DNA from: Knoellia sinensis KCTC 19936 | Lineage (GTDB): Bacteria; Actinomycetota; Actinomycetes; Actinomycetales; Dermatophilaceae | Direction: 5' to 3' | Assembly (NCBI RefSeq): GCF_000768705.1 | Contig: NZ_AVPJ01000009.1 | Location: forward strand, 62,001 to 126,000 | DNA: 64,000 nt | In this document: one piece after another, positions 16,652 to 25,959 of the stretch | Layout: each line of letters opens with the position of its first letter | Numbering within the stretch: the first letter of the stretch is position 1 | Translations under genes and position numbers: made by a program | The notes under the pieces: generated by a model | The model's input: the letters and a program-made list of their open reading frames with translations, nothing else | What the model was told of the DNA's origin: nothing | The model's database searches: none

Positions 16652-16699
16652 CGGGGGCTTCCAGGCACCACCGAATTTCCCGAACGGGCAGTTCGCGCG

Positions 16700-16705
16700 T
16701 ACGAT
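16700..16705 (+). promoter_or_regulatory. Possible -10 box (TACGAT) of rpsB-tsf with a ~200-base leader
   Basis: The 279 bases between the MFS start and rpsB hold no gene. TACGAT here would give a leader of about 205 bases before rpsB, containing a short direct repeat (GTCTGCATGTCTGCATG). Ribosomal protein operons often use such leaders for autoregulation, but no known S2 leader structure could be verified by eye. Confidence 0.3.
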
Positions 16706-16916
16706 CGAGGGCGGTCTTCGTGTGTCTGCATGTCTGCATGCCCACGCTGACCTAATTCGCGCGTCACTCTCCGCTGACTGGACCACCACGAAGCGGGGCA
16801 CGCCACGACAGTCCGGAGCCACACGGCATACGGCGGGGTGTGTCAGGACGCCAGGCAGGCAGTGCACGACCCGTGCGCCGCCGACGTAACTGAAACAAGC
16901 ACAAGGAGAACACGGC

Positions 16917-17852
16917 ATGGCCGTCGTCACCATGCGCCAGCTCCTCGAGAGCGGCGTCCACTTCGGGCACCAGACCCGTCGCTGGAACCCGAAGATGAAG
17001 CGCTTCATCATGACCGAGCGCAACGGGATCTACATCATCGACCTGCAGCAGTCGGTGACCTACATCAACAACGCGTACGAGTTCGTTCGCGAGACCGTTG
17101 CCCACGGTGGCTCGATCCTCTTCGTCGGTACCAAGAAGCAGGCCCAGGAGCCCATCGCCGAGCAGGCGACGCGTGTCGGCATGCCCTACGTGAACCACCG
17201 CTGGCTCGGTGGCATGCTCACCAACTTCCAGACGATCTCCAAGCGTCTGACCCGCCTCGTCGAGCTCGACGAGATCGACTTCGACGACGTTGCCGGCTCC
17301 GGCCGCACCAAGAAGGAGCTCCTGCTCCTCAAGCGTGAGCGCGACAAGCTCGACAAGACCCTCGGTGGCATCCGCGGCATGTCCAAGGTGCCGTCCGCCG
17401 TGTGGATCGTCGACACCAAGAAGGAGCACCTCGCCGTTGACGAGGCGCGCAAGCTCGGGCTCCCCGTCATCGCGATCCTCGACACCAACTGCGACCCCGA
17501 CGAGGTCGACTACAAGATCCCCGGCAACGACGACGCGATCCGCTCCGTCACGCTGCTGACGCGGGTCATCGCCGACGCCGTCGCCGAGGGCCTCATCTCC
17601 CGCTCCGGTGGCAACGCCGCTGCTGACGCCGAGGGCGCTGGCGAGGAGCCGCTGGCCGAGTGGGAGCGCGAGCTCCTGGGTGGCGACGCCGAGGCTGCTG
17701 CTGAGACCGCCGAGGCCGTGGCCCCGGAGGCCGGCGAGACTGCAGCAGCCGACGCTGTGGACGCGGCTCCGGCCGAGGCTCCCGTCGAGGCTCCCGTCGA
17801 GGCTGAGGCCGCTGTCGAGGCTCCTGTCGAGGCCCCGGCCGAGCAGGCCTGA
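16917..17852 (+). CDS. rpsB: 30S ribosomal protein S2 with acidic Ala/Pro/Glu-rich tail
   Basis: The first ~235 residues are canonical S2 ([55 protein letters not shown]). A further ~75 residues, made of Ala, Glu, Pro and Val with [10 protein letters not shown]-type repeats encoded by 12-base near-repeats, extend the C-terminus. A strong AAGGAG at 16903-16908 precedes ATG 16917. Acidic S2 tails occur in actinobacteria; their function is not established. Confidence 0.96.
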   Translation: MAVVTMRQLLESGVHFGHQTRRWNPKMKRFIMTERNGIYIIDLQQSVTYINNAYEFVRETVAHGGSILFVGTKKQAQEPIAEQATRVGMPYVNHRWLGGMLTNFQTISKRLTRLVELDEIDFDDVAGSGRTKKELLLLKRERDKLDKTLGGIRGMSKVPSAVWIVDTKKEHLAVDEARKLGLPVIAILDTNCDPDEVDYKIPGNDDAIRSVTLLTRVIADAVAEGLISRSGGNAAADAEGAGEEPLAEWERELLGGDAEAAAETAEAVAPEAGETAAADAVDAAPAEAPVEAPVEAEAAVEAPVEAPAEQA

Positions 17853-17903
17853 GCCACTTCACCTTCTCCGTCCGTCTTTCAAGAGAAAGAAGCGCATACA
17901 CAC

Positions 17904-18734
17904 ATGGCGAACTACACCGCCGCTGACATCAAGGCGCTCCGTGAGTCCACGGGTGCCGGCATGCTCGACGTCAAGAAGGCTCTCGACGAGGCCGACGGCG
18001 ACCACGCCAAGGCCACCGAGATCCTGCGGGTCAAGGGCCTCAAGGGCGTGACCAAGCGTGAGGGTCGCGCGACCTCCAACGGCCTGGTCATCGCCAAGGC
18101 CGAGGGTGGCGTCGGCACGCTCGTCGAGGTCCTCTGCGAGACCGACTTCGTCGCCAAGGGTGAGAAGTTCATCGCCCTCGCCGACCAGGTCTTCACGCAG
18201 GCCGTGGACACCAAGGCCACCTCCGCCGACGAGCTCCTCGCGAGCACGCTGGCCGACGGCCAGACGGTTCAGGAGCTCCTCGACGCGTCCAACGCGACGA
18301 TCGGCGAGAAGATCGAGGTCAAGCGCGTTGCTCGCGTCGAGGCCCCGGTCGTGGCTGCCTACCAGCACAAGACGAGCCCCGACCTCCCCGCCCAGATCGG
18401 CGTCCTCGTGGCGACCGACGGTGGCGACGAGTCGGTGGCCCGCGACGTCGCGATGCACATCGCCGCGTTCAGCCCCACGGTCCTCACGCGTGACGAGGTC
18501 TCGGCCGAGACGGTCGAGAACGAGCGTCGCGTCGCCGAGGCCACGGCCAAGGAGGAGGGCAAGCCCGAGGCTGCGCTCCCCAAGATCGTCGAGGGTCGCG
18601 TCAACGGCTACTTCAAGGAGAACGTCCTGCTCGAGCAGCCGTTCGCCAAGGAGCCGAAGAAGACCGTCGCCAAGGTCCTCGAGGAGGCCGGCGCCACCGC
18701 GAAGTCCTTCGCGCGTTTCCGCGTCGGTGGCTGA
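17904..18734 (+). CDS. tsf: Elongation factor Ts
   Basis: The 276-residue protein is the nucleotide-exchange factor of EF-Tu. The N-terminal UBA-like domain (KALRESTGAGMLDVKKAL) and the EF-Tu-contacting core with VLCETDFVAKGEKF are visible, as is the second subdomain with VAMHIAAFSP. It follows rpsB by 51 bases, as is standard, and shares its transcript. Two strong hairpins follow the stop. Confidence 0.97.
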   Translation: MANYTAADIKALRESTGAGMLDVKKALDEADGDHAKATEILRVKGLKGVTKREGRATSNGLVIAKAEGGVGTLVEVLCETDFVAKGEKFIALADQVFTQAVDTKATSADELLASTLADGQTVQELLDASNATIGEKIEVKRVARVEAPVVAAYQHKTSPDLPAQIGVLVATDGGDESVARDVAMHIAAFSPTVLTRDEVSAETVENERRVAEATAKEEGKPEAALPKIVEGRVNGYFKENVLLEQPFAKEPKKTVAKVLEEAGATAKSFARFRVGG

Positions 18735-18768
18735 CCTGCTGGTCTGACTCCCGCTGGAAACAGCATCA

Positions 18769-18804
18769 GGTATGCCGTCCGCTCACCCGAGCGGACGGCA
18801 TACC
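18769..18804. terminator. Perfect 16-bp hairpin behind tsf, REP-like
   Basis: Two 16-base arms (GGTATGCCGTCCGCTC and its complement) are separated by a 4-base loop. There is no T-run, as usual for actinobacterial terminators. The same arm sequence recurs behind rlmN and inside yifB and cobIJ, so the element is more than a one-off terminator. Confidence 0.75.
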
Positions 18805-18830
18805 TGCGTTTGTGGCCCGCTCACCCTCGA

Positions 18831-18895
18831 CGACTGATTGCCCGTTCGGCCAGTTCGTCGCTGCGCTCCTCACTGGCCGAACGGGCAATCAGTCG
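18831..18895. terminator. Perfect 24-bp inverted repeat between convergent tsf and ABM genes
   Basis: Arms 18831-18854 and 18872-18895 are exact reverse complements with a 17-base spacer. The right arm overlaps the last codons of the minus-strand gene that ends at 18889. Together with the hairpin at 18769 it probably forms a bidirectional transcription barrier. Confidence 0.7.
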
Positions 18896-19494
18896 GTGGG
18901 GAGCCCGCGGACGAGCCAGGGGTGGAAGAGCTTCGTCATCCGGGGGAGCAGGAGGTAGGTCATGAGTGGCGTCGCGACGATCGTGGACAGCAGGACGCGC
19001 GCCCACGCGGGCCAGCCGCCGGTGAACGGCGCGAAGAGATAGGTCAGCGCCACCGAGGTGGGGAAGAACGCAAGCCAGATGACCACCATCTGCTTCCAGC
19101 GCGGCGGGGCTGGGGGAGGCGGAGTGGACGCGAGGTCATCGACTGCGTGCTCCGTGGGTTCGTCGAACCAACCCTCGATGCCGGTGCGGTGCTCGACCCT
19201 CGTGTCCTCGACGAGGTTGGTGCCGGCCGTGAGCCACCGGTTGCGTTCGGTGGACTCCTGCCACGTCGTGAGGGACTCGCGCGAGTCGAACCGATAGAGC
19301 ATGTGCCAGTCCGTCGACTGCCGGGACGGACGCACCCACCCGGAGCCCAGGAACCCCGGGAAATGGCTCGCCATCTGGGTTCCGGCGTCGGCCCACGCGC
19401 GCATGAGGAGTTCGTCCTCGGGCCGCACCCGGCGCGTGATGGCGACGGTGACGGGGGCTGGGTGGCTGTCGCGGACTTCCGGGGTCTGGCTCAC
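18889..19494 (-). CDS. Antibiotic biosynthesis monooxygenase (ABM) superfamily membrane protein
   Basis: A 201-residue protein with an N-terminal dimeric alpha-beta-barrel ABM domain (about 10-110; [25 protein letters not shown]). Two transmembrane helices follow (about 133-153 and 163-185). This matches the COG3224-type layout. The substrate is unknown and the name of the superfamily does not imply antibiotic synthesis. Start GTG 19494 is chosen because a CACACT box lies six bases upstream; GTG 19500 is the alternative. Confidence 0.82.
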   Translation of the reverse strand: MSQTPEVRDSHPAPVTVAITRRVRPEDELLMRAWADAGTQMASHFPGFLGSGWVRPSRQSTDWHMLYRFDSRESLTTWQESTERNRWLTAGTNLVEDTRVEHRTGIEGWFDEPTEHAVDDLASTPPPPAPPRWKQMVVIWLAFFPTSVALTYLFAPFTGGWPAWARVLLSTIVATPLMTYLLLPRMTKLFHPWLVRGLPTD

Positions 19495-19500
19495 GCTCAC

Positions 19501-19506
19501 AGTGTG
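19501..19506 (-). promoter_or_regulatory. -10-like box (CACACT) of the ABM gene
   Basis: CACACT on the minus strand ends six bases before GTG 19494 and decides that start over GTG 19500. Confidence 0.35.
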
Positions 19507-19584
19507 CCAACCCGGAGGCGACGGTCCCAGTCGCCGTGTGCGAGGATTCGATGCACCGCCAGCAGACACAGCCGAGGAGGCACG

Positions 19585-20337
19585 GTGACCACTGACGTCC
19601 AGACCCAGCCCGCTCCCACCACCACGGGGGCGCGGCCGCGACGGGTTCTTCTGAAGCTCAGTGGAGAGGTTTTTGGTGGCGGCAACGTCGGGGTGGACCC
19701 CGACGTCGTGCGTGGCATCGCCGGGCAGATCGCCGAGGCCATCCGGAGCGGTGCGCAGGTGGCGATCGTCGTCGGTGGCGGCAACTTCTTCCGCGGCGCT
19801 GAGCTCCAGCAGAAGGGCATGGACCGCGCGCGTGCCGACTACATCGGGATGCTCGGCACCGTCATGAACTGCCTTGCGCTGCAGGACTTCCTCGAGAAGG
19901 AAGGCATCGACACCCGCGTGCAGACCGCCATCGCCATGGGGCAGGTGGCCGAGCCCTACATCCCGCGTCGCGCGATCCGCCACCTCGAGAAGGGGCGCGC
20001 CGTGATCTTCGGTGCGGGAGCCGGTATGCCGTACTTCTCCACCGACACCGTGAGCGCCCAGCGTGCTCTCGAGTGCCACTGCGACATGGTGCTCATGTCC
20101 AAGAGCGGCGTCGACGGGGTCTACGACTCCGACCCGCGCTCCAACCCGAACGCGCGCAAGCTCGACACGGTGACCTACGCCCAGGCGCTGCAGCAGGGCC
20201 TCAAGGTCGTGGACGCGGCCGCGTTCAGCCTCTGCATGGAGAACGGCCTTCCGATGCGGGTGTTCGGGATGGAGGGCGAGGGCAACATCACCCGCGCCAT
20301 CCAGGGCGAGCCCATCGGCACCCTCGTCACCCCCTGA
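19585..20337 (+). CDS. pyrH: UMP kinase
   Basis: The 250-residue hexameric kinase converts UMP to UDP. The amino-acid-kinase fold motifs are [25 protein letters not shown], and [12 protein letters not shown] near the nucleotide pocket, with [11 protein letters not shown] between. A GAGGAGG sequence at 19574-19580 precedes GTG 19585. An N-terminal extension of ~18 residues rich in Thr/Pro/Gln precedes the domain. Confidence 0.96.
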   Translation: MTTDVQTQPAPTTTGARPRRVLLKLSGEVFGGGNVGVDPDVVRGIAGQIAEAIRSGAQVAIVVGGGNFFRGAELQQKGMDRARADYIGMLGTVMNCLALQDFLEKEGIDTRVQTAIAMGQVAEPYIPRRAIRHLEKGRAVIFGAGAGMPYFSTDTVSAQRALECHCDMVLMSKSGVDGVYDSDPRSNPNARKLDTVTYAQALQQGLKVVDAAAFSLCMENGLPMRVFGMEGEGNITRAIQGEPIGTLVTP

Positions 20338-20443
20338 GCACAGCCCCAGCCCGCGTGACGCGCCGCAAGGCGATTGTTTGACAGACTTAGCCCGTGCCGC
20401 ACGACTGGAGCGGCCGGCATACCGAGGAAAGAGGCGTGACCAC

Positions 20444-21001
20444 ATGATCGACGAGACCTTGCTCGAGGCCGAGGAAAAGATGGAGAAGGCCGTCGAGGTC
20501 GCGAAGGACAACCTCGCCGGCATTCGCACCGGTCGAGCCCACCCCGGCATGTTCAACAAGGTCGTCGTCGACTACTACGGTGCGCCGACCCCGCTGCAGC
20601 AGCTCGCGTCGTTCCAGACGCCAGAGGCCCGCACGATCCTCATCACGCCGTTCGACAAGGGCGCGATGAACAACATCGAGAAGGCTTTGCGCGACGCCGA
20701 CCTCGGCATCAACCCCTCCAACGATGGCAACATCATTCGCTGCGTCCTGCCGCAGCTCACGGAGGAGCGCCGCAAGGAGTACATCAAGATGGCGCGCTCC
20801 CAGGGTGAGGACGCCAAGGTCTCGATCCGCAACATCCGCCGCTCGGCCAAGGAAGCCATCGAGAAGCTCGTCAAGGATGGCGAGGTCGGCGAGGACGAGG
20901 GTTCGCGGGCCGAGAAGGACCTCGAGTCCACGACGAAGAAGTACGTCGAGACCATTGACGAGGTGCTCAAGAGCAAGGAGTCCGAACTGCTCGAGGTCTG
21001 A
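20444..21001 (+). CDS. frr: Ribosome recycling factor
   Basis: The 185-residue protein splits post-termination ribosomes together with EF-G. The family core [15 protein letters not shown] and the conserved [14 protein letters not shown] and [13 protein letters not shown] are present; length is exact for the family. The start is preceded by a GAGG. A TTGACA at 20378-20383 in the 106-base gap after pyrH could be part of a separate frr promoter, but no convincing -10 box was found. Confidence 0.97.
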   Translation: MIDETLLEAEEKMEKAVEVAKDNLAGIRTGRAHPGMFNKVVVDYYGAPTPLQQLASFQTPEARTILITPFDKGAMNNIEKALRDADLGINPSNDGNIIRCVLPQLTEERRKEYIKMARSQGEDAKVSIRNIRRSAKEAIEKLVKDGEVGEDEGSRAEKDLESTTKKYVETIDEVLKSKESELLEV

Positions 21002-21022
21002 CCTCGAACTGACGGCTCCACG

Positions 21023-21901
21023 ATGACCGACCCATCCACCACCGAGGGTGATTCAGCAGCGACGCGTGCCACGCGGTCAGCGTCGAAGAAGTCGCCGGGC
21101 AAGGCGGGGCGCAACCTCCCGGCTGCGATCGGTGTGGGCGTCGCGCTTGCCGGCCTCGTGATCGCCTCGCTGGCCTTCCGCCGTGAGGCCTTCCTCGTCG
21201 TCCTCATTGGCGCCCTGTGGATCGGTGCGTGGGAGATGCGGCGCGCCGTCCGGCGGGCCGGCATCGATGTCCCCATCGTCCCCGTGGTCATCGGGACGAT
21301 CTCGATGGTCCTGGCCGCCTACTTCCGCGGACCGGAGGCGCTGGTCCTGACGTTTGGCCTCACCGCCATCGGCATCACCATCTGGCGGGTCGCCGACGGG
21401 CTCGAGGGCGCCGTCCGGGACATTTCCGGCGCACTGTTCGTCGCGCTCTACCCCGCGTTCCTCGGCGGGTTCGCCGCGCTGCTCCTGATCCCCGACGACG
21501 GCCACCTCCGCATCATCTACTTCGTCCTCGTCACGGCCGCCTCGGACATCGGTGGCTATGCCTTCGGTGTCTTCCTCGGCAAGCACCCCATGGCGCCGTC
21601 GCTGTCGCCCAAGAAGTCCTGGGAGGGCTTTGGCGGATCGGTCTTCACCTGTGCCGTGGTGGGTGCCGTGGGTCTGGCGATGCTGCTGGACGGTGTGTGG
21701 TGGAAGGGCGCCGTGATCGGTGTCGTCGTCGCAGCGGCCGCCACGATCGGCGACCTCATCGAGTCGAGCATCAAGCGCGACCTCGGTGTCAAGGACATGG
21801 GCTCGCTGCTCCCCGGACATGGCGGGCTCATGGACCGCCTCGACTCGCTCGTCGTGTGCCTTCCCGTGGTGTGGGCACTTCTGCTCTGGGCTGCGCCCTG
21901 A
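21023..21901 (+). CDS. cdsA: Phosphatidate cytidylyltransferase
   Basis: This 292-residue membrane enzyme makes CDP-diacylglycerol from CTP and phosphatidic acid. After a ~40-residue charged N-terminus there are about eight hydrophobic segments. The CDP-DAG synthase signature [20 protein letters not shown] followed by GLMDRLDS is intact near the C-terminus. It starts 21 bases behind frr. Confidence 0.95.
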   Translation: MTDPSTTEGDSAATRATRSASKKSPGKAGRNLPAAIGVGVALAGLVIASLAFRREAFLVVLIGALWIGAWEMRRAVRRAGIDVPIVPVVIGTISMVLAAYFRGPEALVLTFGLTAIGITIWRVADGLEGAVRDISGALFVALYPAFLGGFAALLLIPDDGHLRIIYFVLVTAASDIGGYAFGVFLGKHPMAPSLSPKKSWEGFGGSVFTCAVVGAVGLAMLLDGVWWKGAVIGVVVAAAATIGDLIESSIKRDLGVKDMGSLLPGHGGLMDRLDSLVVCLPVVWALLLWAAP

Positions 21902-21959
21902 GCAGAGCCGTGATCTCGCACGGTTGGTGCTGGGGCGCGGGGCTGACAGACTGGCCGCG

Positions 21960-23174
21960 ATGACCTCTCTCCCAGAACCTCGCGTCGGTCGCCCCGAGCC
22001 CGGACAGTTGACCTTCCAGGCACCTCGCCGGGGCAAGCCGCCACGCCACCTCGCCGACCTCACGCCAGCCGAGCGCAAGGCCGCGGTCGAGGAGCTCGGC
22101 CACAAGGGGTTCCGCGCCAAGCAGCTGTCGACGCACTACTTCGAGCGGCTCGTCGAGTCGCCCGAGGAGATGACCGACCTGCCCAAGGCGGTGCGCGACC
22201 AGCTCGTCGCCGACCTCCTGCCGCCGCTGCTGACACCGGTCCGCACGCTGGAGGCCGATCGCGGAGCGACCCTCAAGTCGGTGTGGCGCCTGCACGATGG
22301 CGCGCTCGTCGAGTCGGTGCTCATGCGCTATCCCAAGCGGGTGACGATCTGCATCTCGAGCCAGGCCGGCTGCGGGATGAACTGCCCCTTCTGCGCGACC
22401 GGTCAGGAGGGCCTGACACGCAACATGTCGGCCGCCGAGATCGTCGAACAGGTCGTCGACGCCAACCGCAAGCTGCGCCACGGCGCCCTGCCGGCGATCG
22501 GCGCCACCCATCCAGCTGAGGCGGGGCTGGGCGACGAGGCCGAGGACGATGCCGCCGCGTCGGCTCTCGGACCGCAGCGCGTCTCCAACGTCGTCTTCAT
22601 GGGCATGGGCGAGGCCCTGGCCAACTACAAGGCGGCGATCGGCGCGATCCGTCGCCTCACCGACCCGGCACCCGACGGCCTCGGAATGAGCGCACGCGGC
22701 ATCACGATGTCGACGGTCGGACTCGTGCCCGGCATCGACAAGCTCACCGCCGAGGGCATTCCGGTGACGCTCGCACTCTCGCTCCACGCACCCGACGACG
22801 AACTCCGCGACGAGCTCGTCCCGATCAACACGCGCTGGAAGGTCGACGAGGCCCTCGACGCCGCCTATCGCTACTACGAGGCGACCGGTCGCAGGGTCAG
22901 CATCGAGTACGCCCTCATCAAGGACATCAACGATCACGCCTGGCGCGCCGACCTCCTCGGCGAGAAGCTCGTCGCCCGTGGCAAGGGCTGGGTCCACGTC
23001 AACCCGATCCCGCTCAACCCGACGCCGGGATCGAAGTGGACGGCCTCCCGGCGCGGTGTCGAGCAGCAGTTCGTCGAGCGGCTCCGTGCCCATGGCATCC
23101 CCACGACGGTGCGCGACACCCGGGGCTCCGACATCGACGGTGCGTGCGGCCAATTGGCGGCCGCGACCGCTTGA
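21960..23174 (+). CDS. rlmN: Dual-specificity 23S rRNA/tRNA adenine C2-methyltransferase RlmN
   Basis: A radical-SAM enzyme of 404 residues that methylates A2503 of 23S rRNA and A37 of some tRNAs. The cluster-binding motif is CGMNCPFC (Cys138, Cys142, Cys145). The catalytic C-terminal cysteine is in [13 protein letters not shown]. An Ala/Glu/Asp-rich insert of about 25 residues (around 180-205) interrupts the usual sequence before [14 protein letters not shown] hairpin follows the gene. Confidence 0.95.
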   Translation: MTSLPEPRVGRPEPGQLTFQAPRRGKPPRHLADLTPAERKAAVEELGHKGFRAKQLSTHYFERLVESPEEMTDLPKAVRDQLVADLLPPLLTPVRTLEADRGATLKSVWRLHDGALVESVLMRYPKRVTICISSQAGCGMNCPFCATGQEGLTRNMSAAEIVEQVVDANRKLRHGALPAIGATHPAEAGLGDEAEDDAAASALGPQRVSNVVFMGMGEALANYKAAIGAIRRLTDPAPDGLGMSARGITMSTVGLVPGIDKLTAEGIPVTLALSLHAPDDELRDELVPINTRWKVDEALDAAYRYYEATGRRVSIEYALIKDINDHAWRADLLGEKLVARGKGWVHVNPIPLNPTPGSKWTASRRGVEQQFVERLRAHGIPTTVRDTRGSDIDGACGQLAAATA

Positions 23175-23183
23175 GCGCCAGGT

Positions 23184-23225
23184 GAGCGGACGGCATACCG
23201 AAAGTTCTTCGTATGCCGTCCGCTC
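23184..23225. terminator. 15-bp hairpin behind rlmN, same sequence family as behind tsf
   Basis: GAGCGGACGGCATAC at 23184-23198 pairs perfectly with 23211-23225 across a 12-base loop. It probably terminates rlmN transcription. Bases 23208-23230 are identical over 23 positions to a piece of the cobIJ coding region (63233-63255). Confidence 0.75.
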
Positions 23226-23289
23226 GCCTGCGGCGACTCAGCCCACGACCTTGAGTGCGCTCTGCTTTCGCGCGTGAAACAGTCGTGGC

Positions 23290-23825
23290 ATGACCCGTGC
23301 AGCGCCGCTGGATCGCGAACTCGTCCTCGAGACAGATCGCCTGCTGCTCCGGCCGTGGCGGGTGGCCGAGGCCGCTGTCATGCGTGAGCTGTGGTCGAAC
23401 GTGACCCACGAGTGCCTCCGCACCGTCACATCGACGCAGACGGACGTCCGACGGTCACGGAACTCGAGGCTTCGATCCGTCATGACCAGGTGTGGTCCAC
23501 TGGTCTGCTCGCGGTCGAGAGGAAGTCCGATCGCGACGTCATCGGCTATTGCGGGCTGGTCGACACGGGGCGAGGTGCGGAAGGTGAACCGGAGCTGGCG
23601 TTCGAGCTACTCCGCCAGCACTGGCGGCTGGGATACGCGACGGAGGCTTCGTGGGCGGTCCTGGACTGGGCACGGTCGTGCGGGTACGAACGCCTGTGGG
23701 CCACGGTGTGGGACTGGAACTCTGCTTCTCGCCAGGTGCTCGCCAAGCTCGGCTTCGCCGAAATCGATCGCAGGGACGTGGATCCGGTCCACGGGGTGAC
23801 CCTGTTCACCACGAGACAGCTCTGA
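23290..23825 (+). pseudogene. GNAT acetyltransferase (RimJ/RimL-like) broken by a one-base frameshift
   Basis: The gene starts in one frame with LETDRLLLRPWRVAEAAVMRELW and continues, one base out of register from about 23393, with RDPRVPPHRHIDADGRPTV and a normal GNAT core (GYCGLVDTG, GYATEASWAVLDWA, LAKLGFAE). Inserting one base near 23393-23396 joins both halves into a full-length ~178-residue enzyme. No homopolymer is present at the site. Either the gene is recently inactivated or a base was missed in sequencing. The substrate is unknown. Confidence 0.75.
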
Positions 23826-23893
23826 CGCGACGAGTGTGAGGCAGCGCGGTGCCGGTTGATGCGCTTCACCCCAGCAGGTGCAGGAACGGGGAC

Positions 23894-23899
23894 TACTCT
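23894..23899 (+). promoter_or_regulatory. -10 box (TACTCT) of the PHM-like lipoprotein gene
   Basis: TACTCT ends six bases before ATG 23906, which indicates leaderless transcription independent of the broken GNAT gene. Confidence 0.5.
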
Positions 23900-23905
23900 G
23901 CGGTA

Positions 23906-25090
23906 ATGCATCTCCGCACCGTCGCGGTCGGCATCGTCGCCGCCCTCACCCTGACTGCCTGTGGCAGTGCCCTGCCCGACAACCTGCGAGGTGAGGGCTC
24001 GCACAAGAGCAGCCACGCGACCTCGCCGTCCGTGGCACAGGCCAAGGTGAAGCCCGAACCACCGGACGTGGCTCTTCGCTCGGGGGAGCGGTTCCAGGAG
24101 ATCGGGCTGGCGGCGAAGTACACGCCCAAGGCGCCGTTCGGCACCGGGACCGACGACTACCGGTGCTTCCTCGCCGACCCCGAGTTCGCCGAGGACATGA
24201 TCGTCAGCGGCGTCAAGGTCGCCCCGGACAATCCAGCGGCGGTCCATCACGTCATCCTCTACAAGGTCGACCCGGAGAACGTCGCGGCGGCCGAGGCGAT
24301 GGACGCCAAGGACGACGAGCAGGGGTGGACGTGCTTCGGCGGGACGGGCATCAACGCCGGTCCCGGCGCTCAGCTCAACAATGCCGAGTGGGTCGGTGCC
24401 TGGGCTCCCGGCGGCGGGGAGCGGGTCATGGCGGAGGACATCGGCATTCCCCTCGCCAAGGGTTCACGACTGGTGATCCAGATGCACTACAACCTGCTCG
24501 CTGGCGGTGGCGCCGACCAGAGCAAGGCTCGTCTGCGGCTGACCCCTGCGAGTGCTGGCCAGAAGAAGCCCCTGGAGACGATGCTGCTGCCCGCCCCGGT
24601 CGAACTGCCCTGTCGCAAGGGCACGCCCGGCGAGTTGTGTGCGCGCACACCCGCCGTCGCGGACATTCGCGAGCGCTTCGGTGAGCAGGTGGCGACCGCG
24701 GACCTGCTGCATCTCCTGTGTGGCGAACTCAAGCCCGGACCGACGCAGTCGTGCACGCGCCCGATCACCGAGGCCGGGGAGATCCGTGCCATGTCCGGGC
24801 ACATGCACCTGCTCGGCAAGTCGATCACGATCGACGTCAACAAGGGCACCCCCCAGGCCGAGCGCGTGCTCGACATCCCCATCTGGAACTTCGACGACCA
24901 GGGTGCGATTGCCCCCAAGAAGCCGGTGTCGGTCAAGAAGGGCGACAAGGTCACCGTCACCTGCACCCACGACCAATCGATGCGTGACGTGCTGCCTGCC
25001 TACGAGGGCACCAAGGAACGCTACGTGGCGTGGGGTGAGGGCACGACCGACGAGATGTGTTTGGGCATCCTGTTCCTCACGCGGGGCTGA
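23906..25090 (+). CDS. Lipoprotein resembling copper type II ascorbate-dependent monooxygenases (PHM/DBM)
   Basis: The 394-residue protein has a lipoprotein signal peptide with lipobox LTAC (Cys19), so it is exported and membrane-anchored. All copper ligands of the peptidylglycine hydroxylase/dopamine hydroxylase family can be matched. AVHHVILY (His114, His115) and IQMHYN (His194) would bind CuH. SGHMHLLG (His299, His301) and TDEMCLGI (Met384) would bind CuM. Several cysteines fit the family's disulfides. By analogy it would hydroxylate an aliphatic C-H using O2 and a reductant, but the substrate is unknown. It is followed by a membrane protein and a two-component system. Confidence 0.82.
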   Translation: MHLRTVAVGIVAALTLTACGSALPDNLRGEGSHKSSHATSPSVAQAKVKPEPPDVALRSGERFQEIGLAAKYTPKAPFGTGTDDYRCFLADPEFAEDMIVSGVKVAPDNPAAVHHVILYKVDPENVAAAEAMDAKDDEQGWTCFGGTGINAGPGAQLNNAEWVGAWAPGGGERVMAEDIGIPLAKGSRLVIQMHYNLLAGGGADQSKARLRLTPASAGQKKPLETMLLPAPVELPCRKGTPGELCARTPAVADIRERFGEQVATADLLHLLCGELKPGPTQSCTRPITEAGEIRAMSGHMHLLGKSITIDVNKGTPQAERVLDIPIWNFDDQGAIAPKKPVSVKKGDKVTVTCTHDQSMRDVLPAYEGTKERYVAWGEGTTDEMCLGILFLTRG

Positions 25091-25098
25091 TCGGGCGA

Positions 25099-25148
25099 CC
25101 GGGAGAACTTCCCGGCTGAACCGGGAGGGCGTCCGTTCCGGCACGCCC
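25099..25148 (+). terminator. Two consecutive hairpins between the PHM-like gene and the membrane protein
   Basis: CCGGGA (25099-25104) pairs with TCCCGG (25110-25115), and GGGCGT (25127-25132) pairs with ACGCCC (25143-25148). Both stems are only six pairs, so termination or partial attenuation is plausible but not certain. Confidence 0.4.
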
Positions 25149-25217
25149 ACCCTCGGCTGGACCCTCGGAGGACAGCGCGGCCGCCCTTGGCCGAGCACCT
25201 TCACGAGGAGTCCACTC

Positions 25218-25946
25218 ATGTCGCACATCCCACTCCGGCTCGGGCGGATCGCCGGCGCGCTCGCCCTCGCGCACGTCGCACTGATCTTCGCCGGGATCTC
25301 ACTCCAGCAAGGCCCGTTGTTCGCCGATGGCGCGCAGGGCATCGAGGACCAGTACGTCCAGGGGGACCTCGCCCGCACGTTCAGCGGCGGTCTGCTCGAA
25401 GCATTCGGATTCGTCCTCCTCGTCCCCGTGCTGGTGCTCCTCGCTCGGCTCCTCGGACGCCGGTCCGAGGAGGGCCGGTGGGCGTCGCGCAGTGGTCTGC
25501 TGTGTGGCATCGCCTACGTCGCCGTCGTGTTCGCCGTGGGCTTCCCGGCCGGCGCCGCGGCGATGTACGGCGCCCAGAACGGCCTCGACGCCGACACGGC
25601 CTTCGCGCTGAACAACATTCGCCTTTTCGCCCACTTCCTGAGCATGTTCCTGCTTGCCGGGTCGACAGCGGGAATCGCGCTCGCAGCCATCGCGGATCGC
25701 ACGAACGTGAAGTGGGTGGGCGGATTCGGGCTCGTCACAACGGTCGCACTCGTCGCCTCGCCGCCGTTGACCGTCGTGCAGTGGCAGGACATCGGCTCGT
25801 TCGTGTGGATCGTGTGGTTCGTCGGTGTCGCCGTCCAGTTGCTGCGCGGTCGCATCGGGGCAGCCACGTCCGAGCCGGCCCCCTCGGCCGAAACCGTCAA
25901 TTCCACCGGATCCGGGGCAGAAGCCGCTCTGCTCGGGCACTCTTGA
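25218..25946 (+). CDS. Integral membrane protein of unknown function
   Basis: The 242-residue protein has about six hydrophobic segments. Its middle contains a conserved-looking NNIRLFAHFLSMFLLAGS, and the C-terminal 30 residues are polar. GAGGAG precedes ATG 25218 by six bases. I do not recognise a family with certainty. It lies between the copper-monooxygenase-like lipoprotein and a histidine kinase gene that starts 14 bases later, suggesting a shared transcript. Confidence 0.7.
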   Translation: MSHIPLRLGRIAGALALAHVALIFAGISLQQGPLFADGAQGIEDQYVQGDLARTFSGGLLEAFGFVLLVPVLVLLARLLGRRSEEGRWASRSGLLCGIAYVAVVFAVGFPAGAAAMYGAQNGLDADTAFALNNIRLFAHFLSMFLLAGSTAGIALAAIADRTNVKWVGGFGLVTTVALVASPPLTVVQWQDIGSFVWIVWFVGVAVQLLRGRIGAATSEPAPSAETVNSTGSGAEAALLGHS

Positions 25947-25959
25947 GCCGAGGTGAGCC

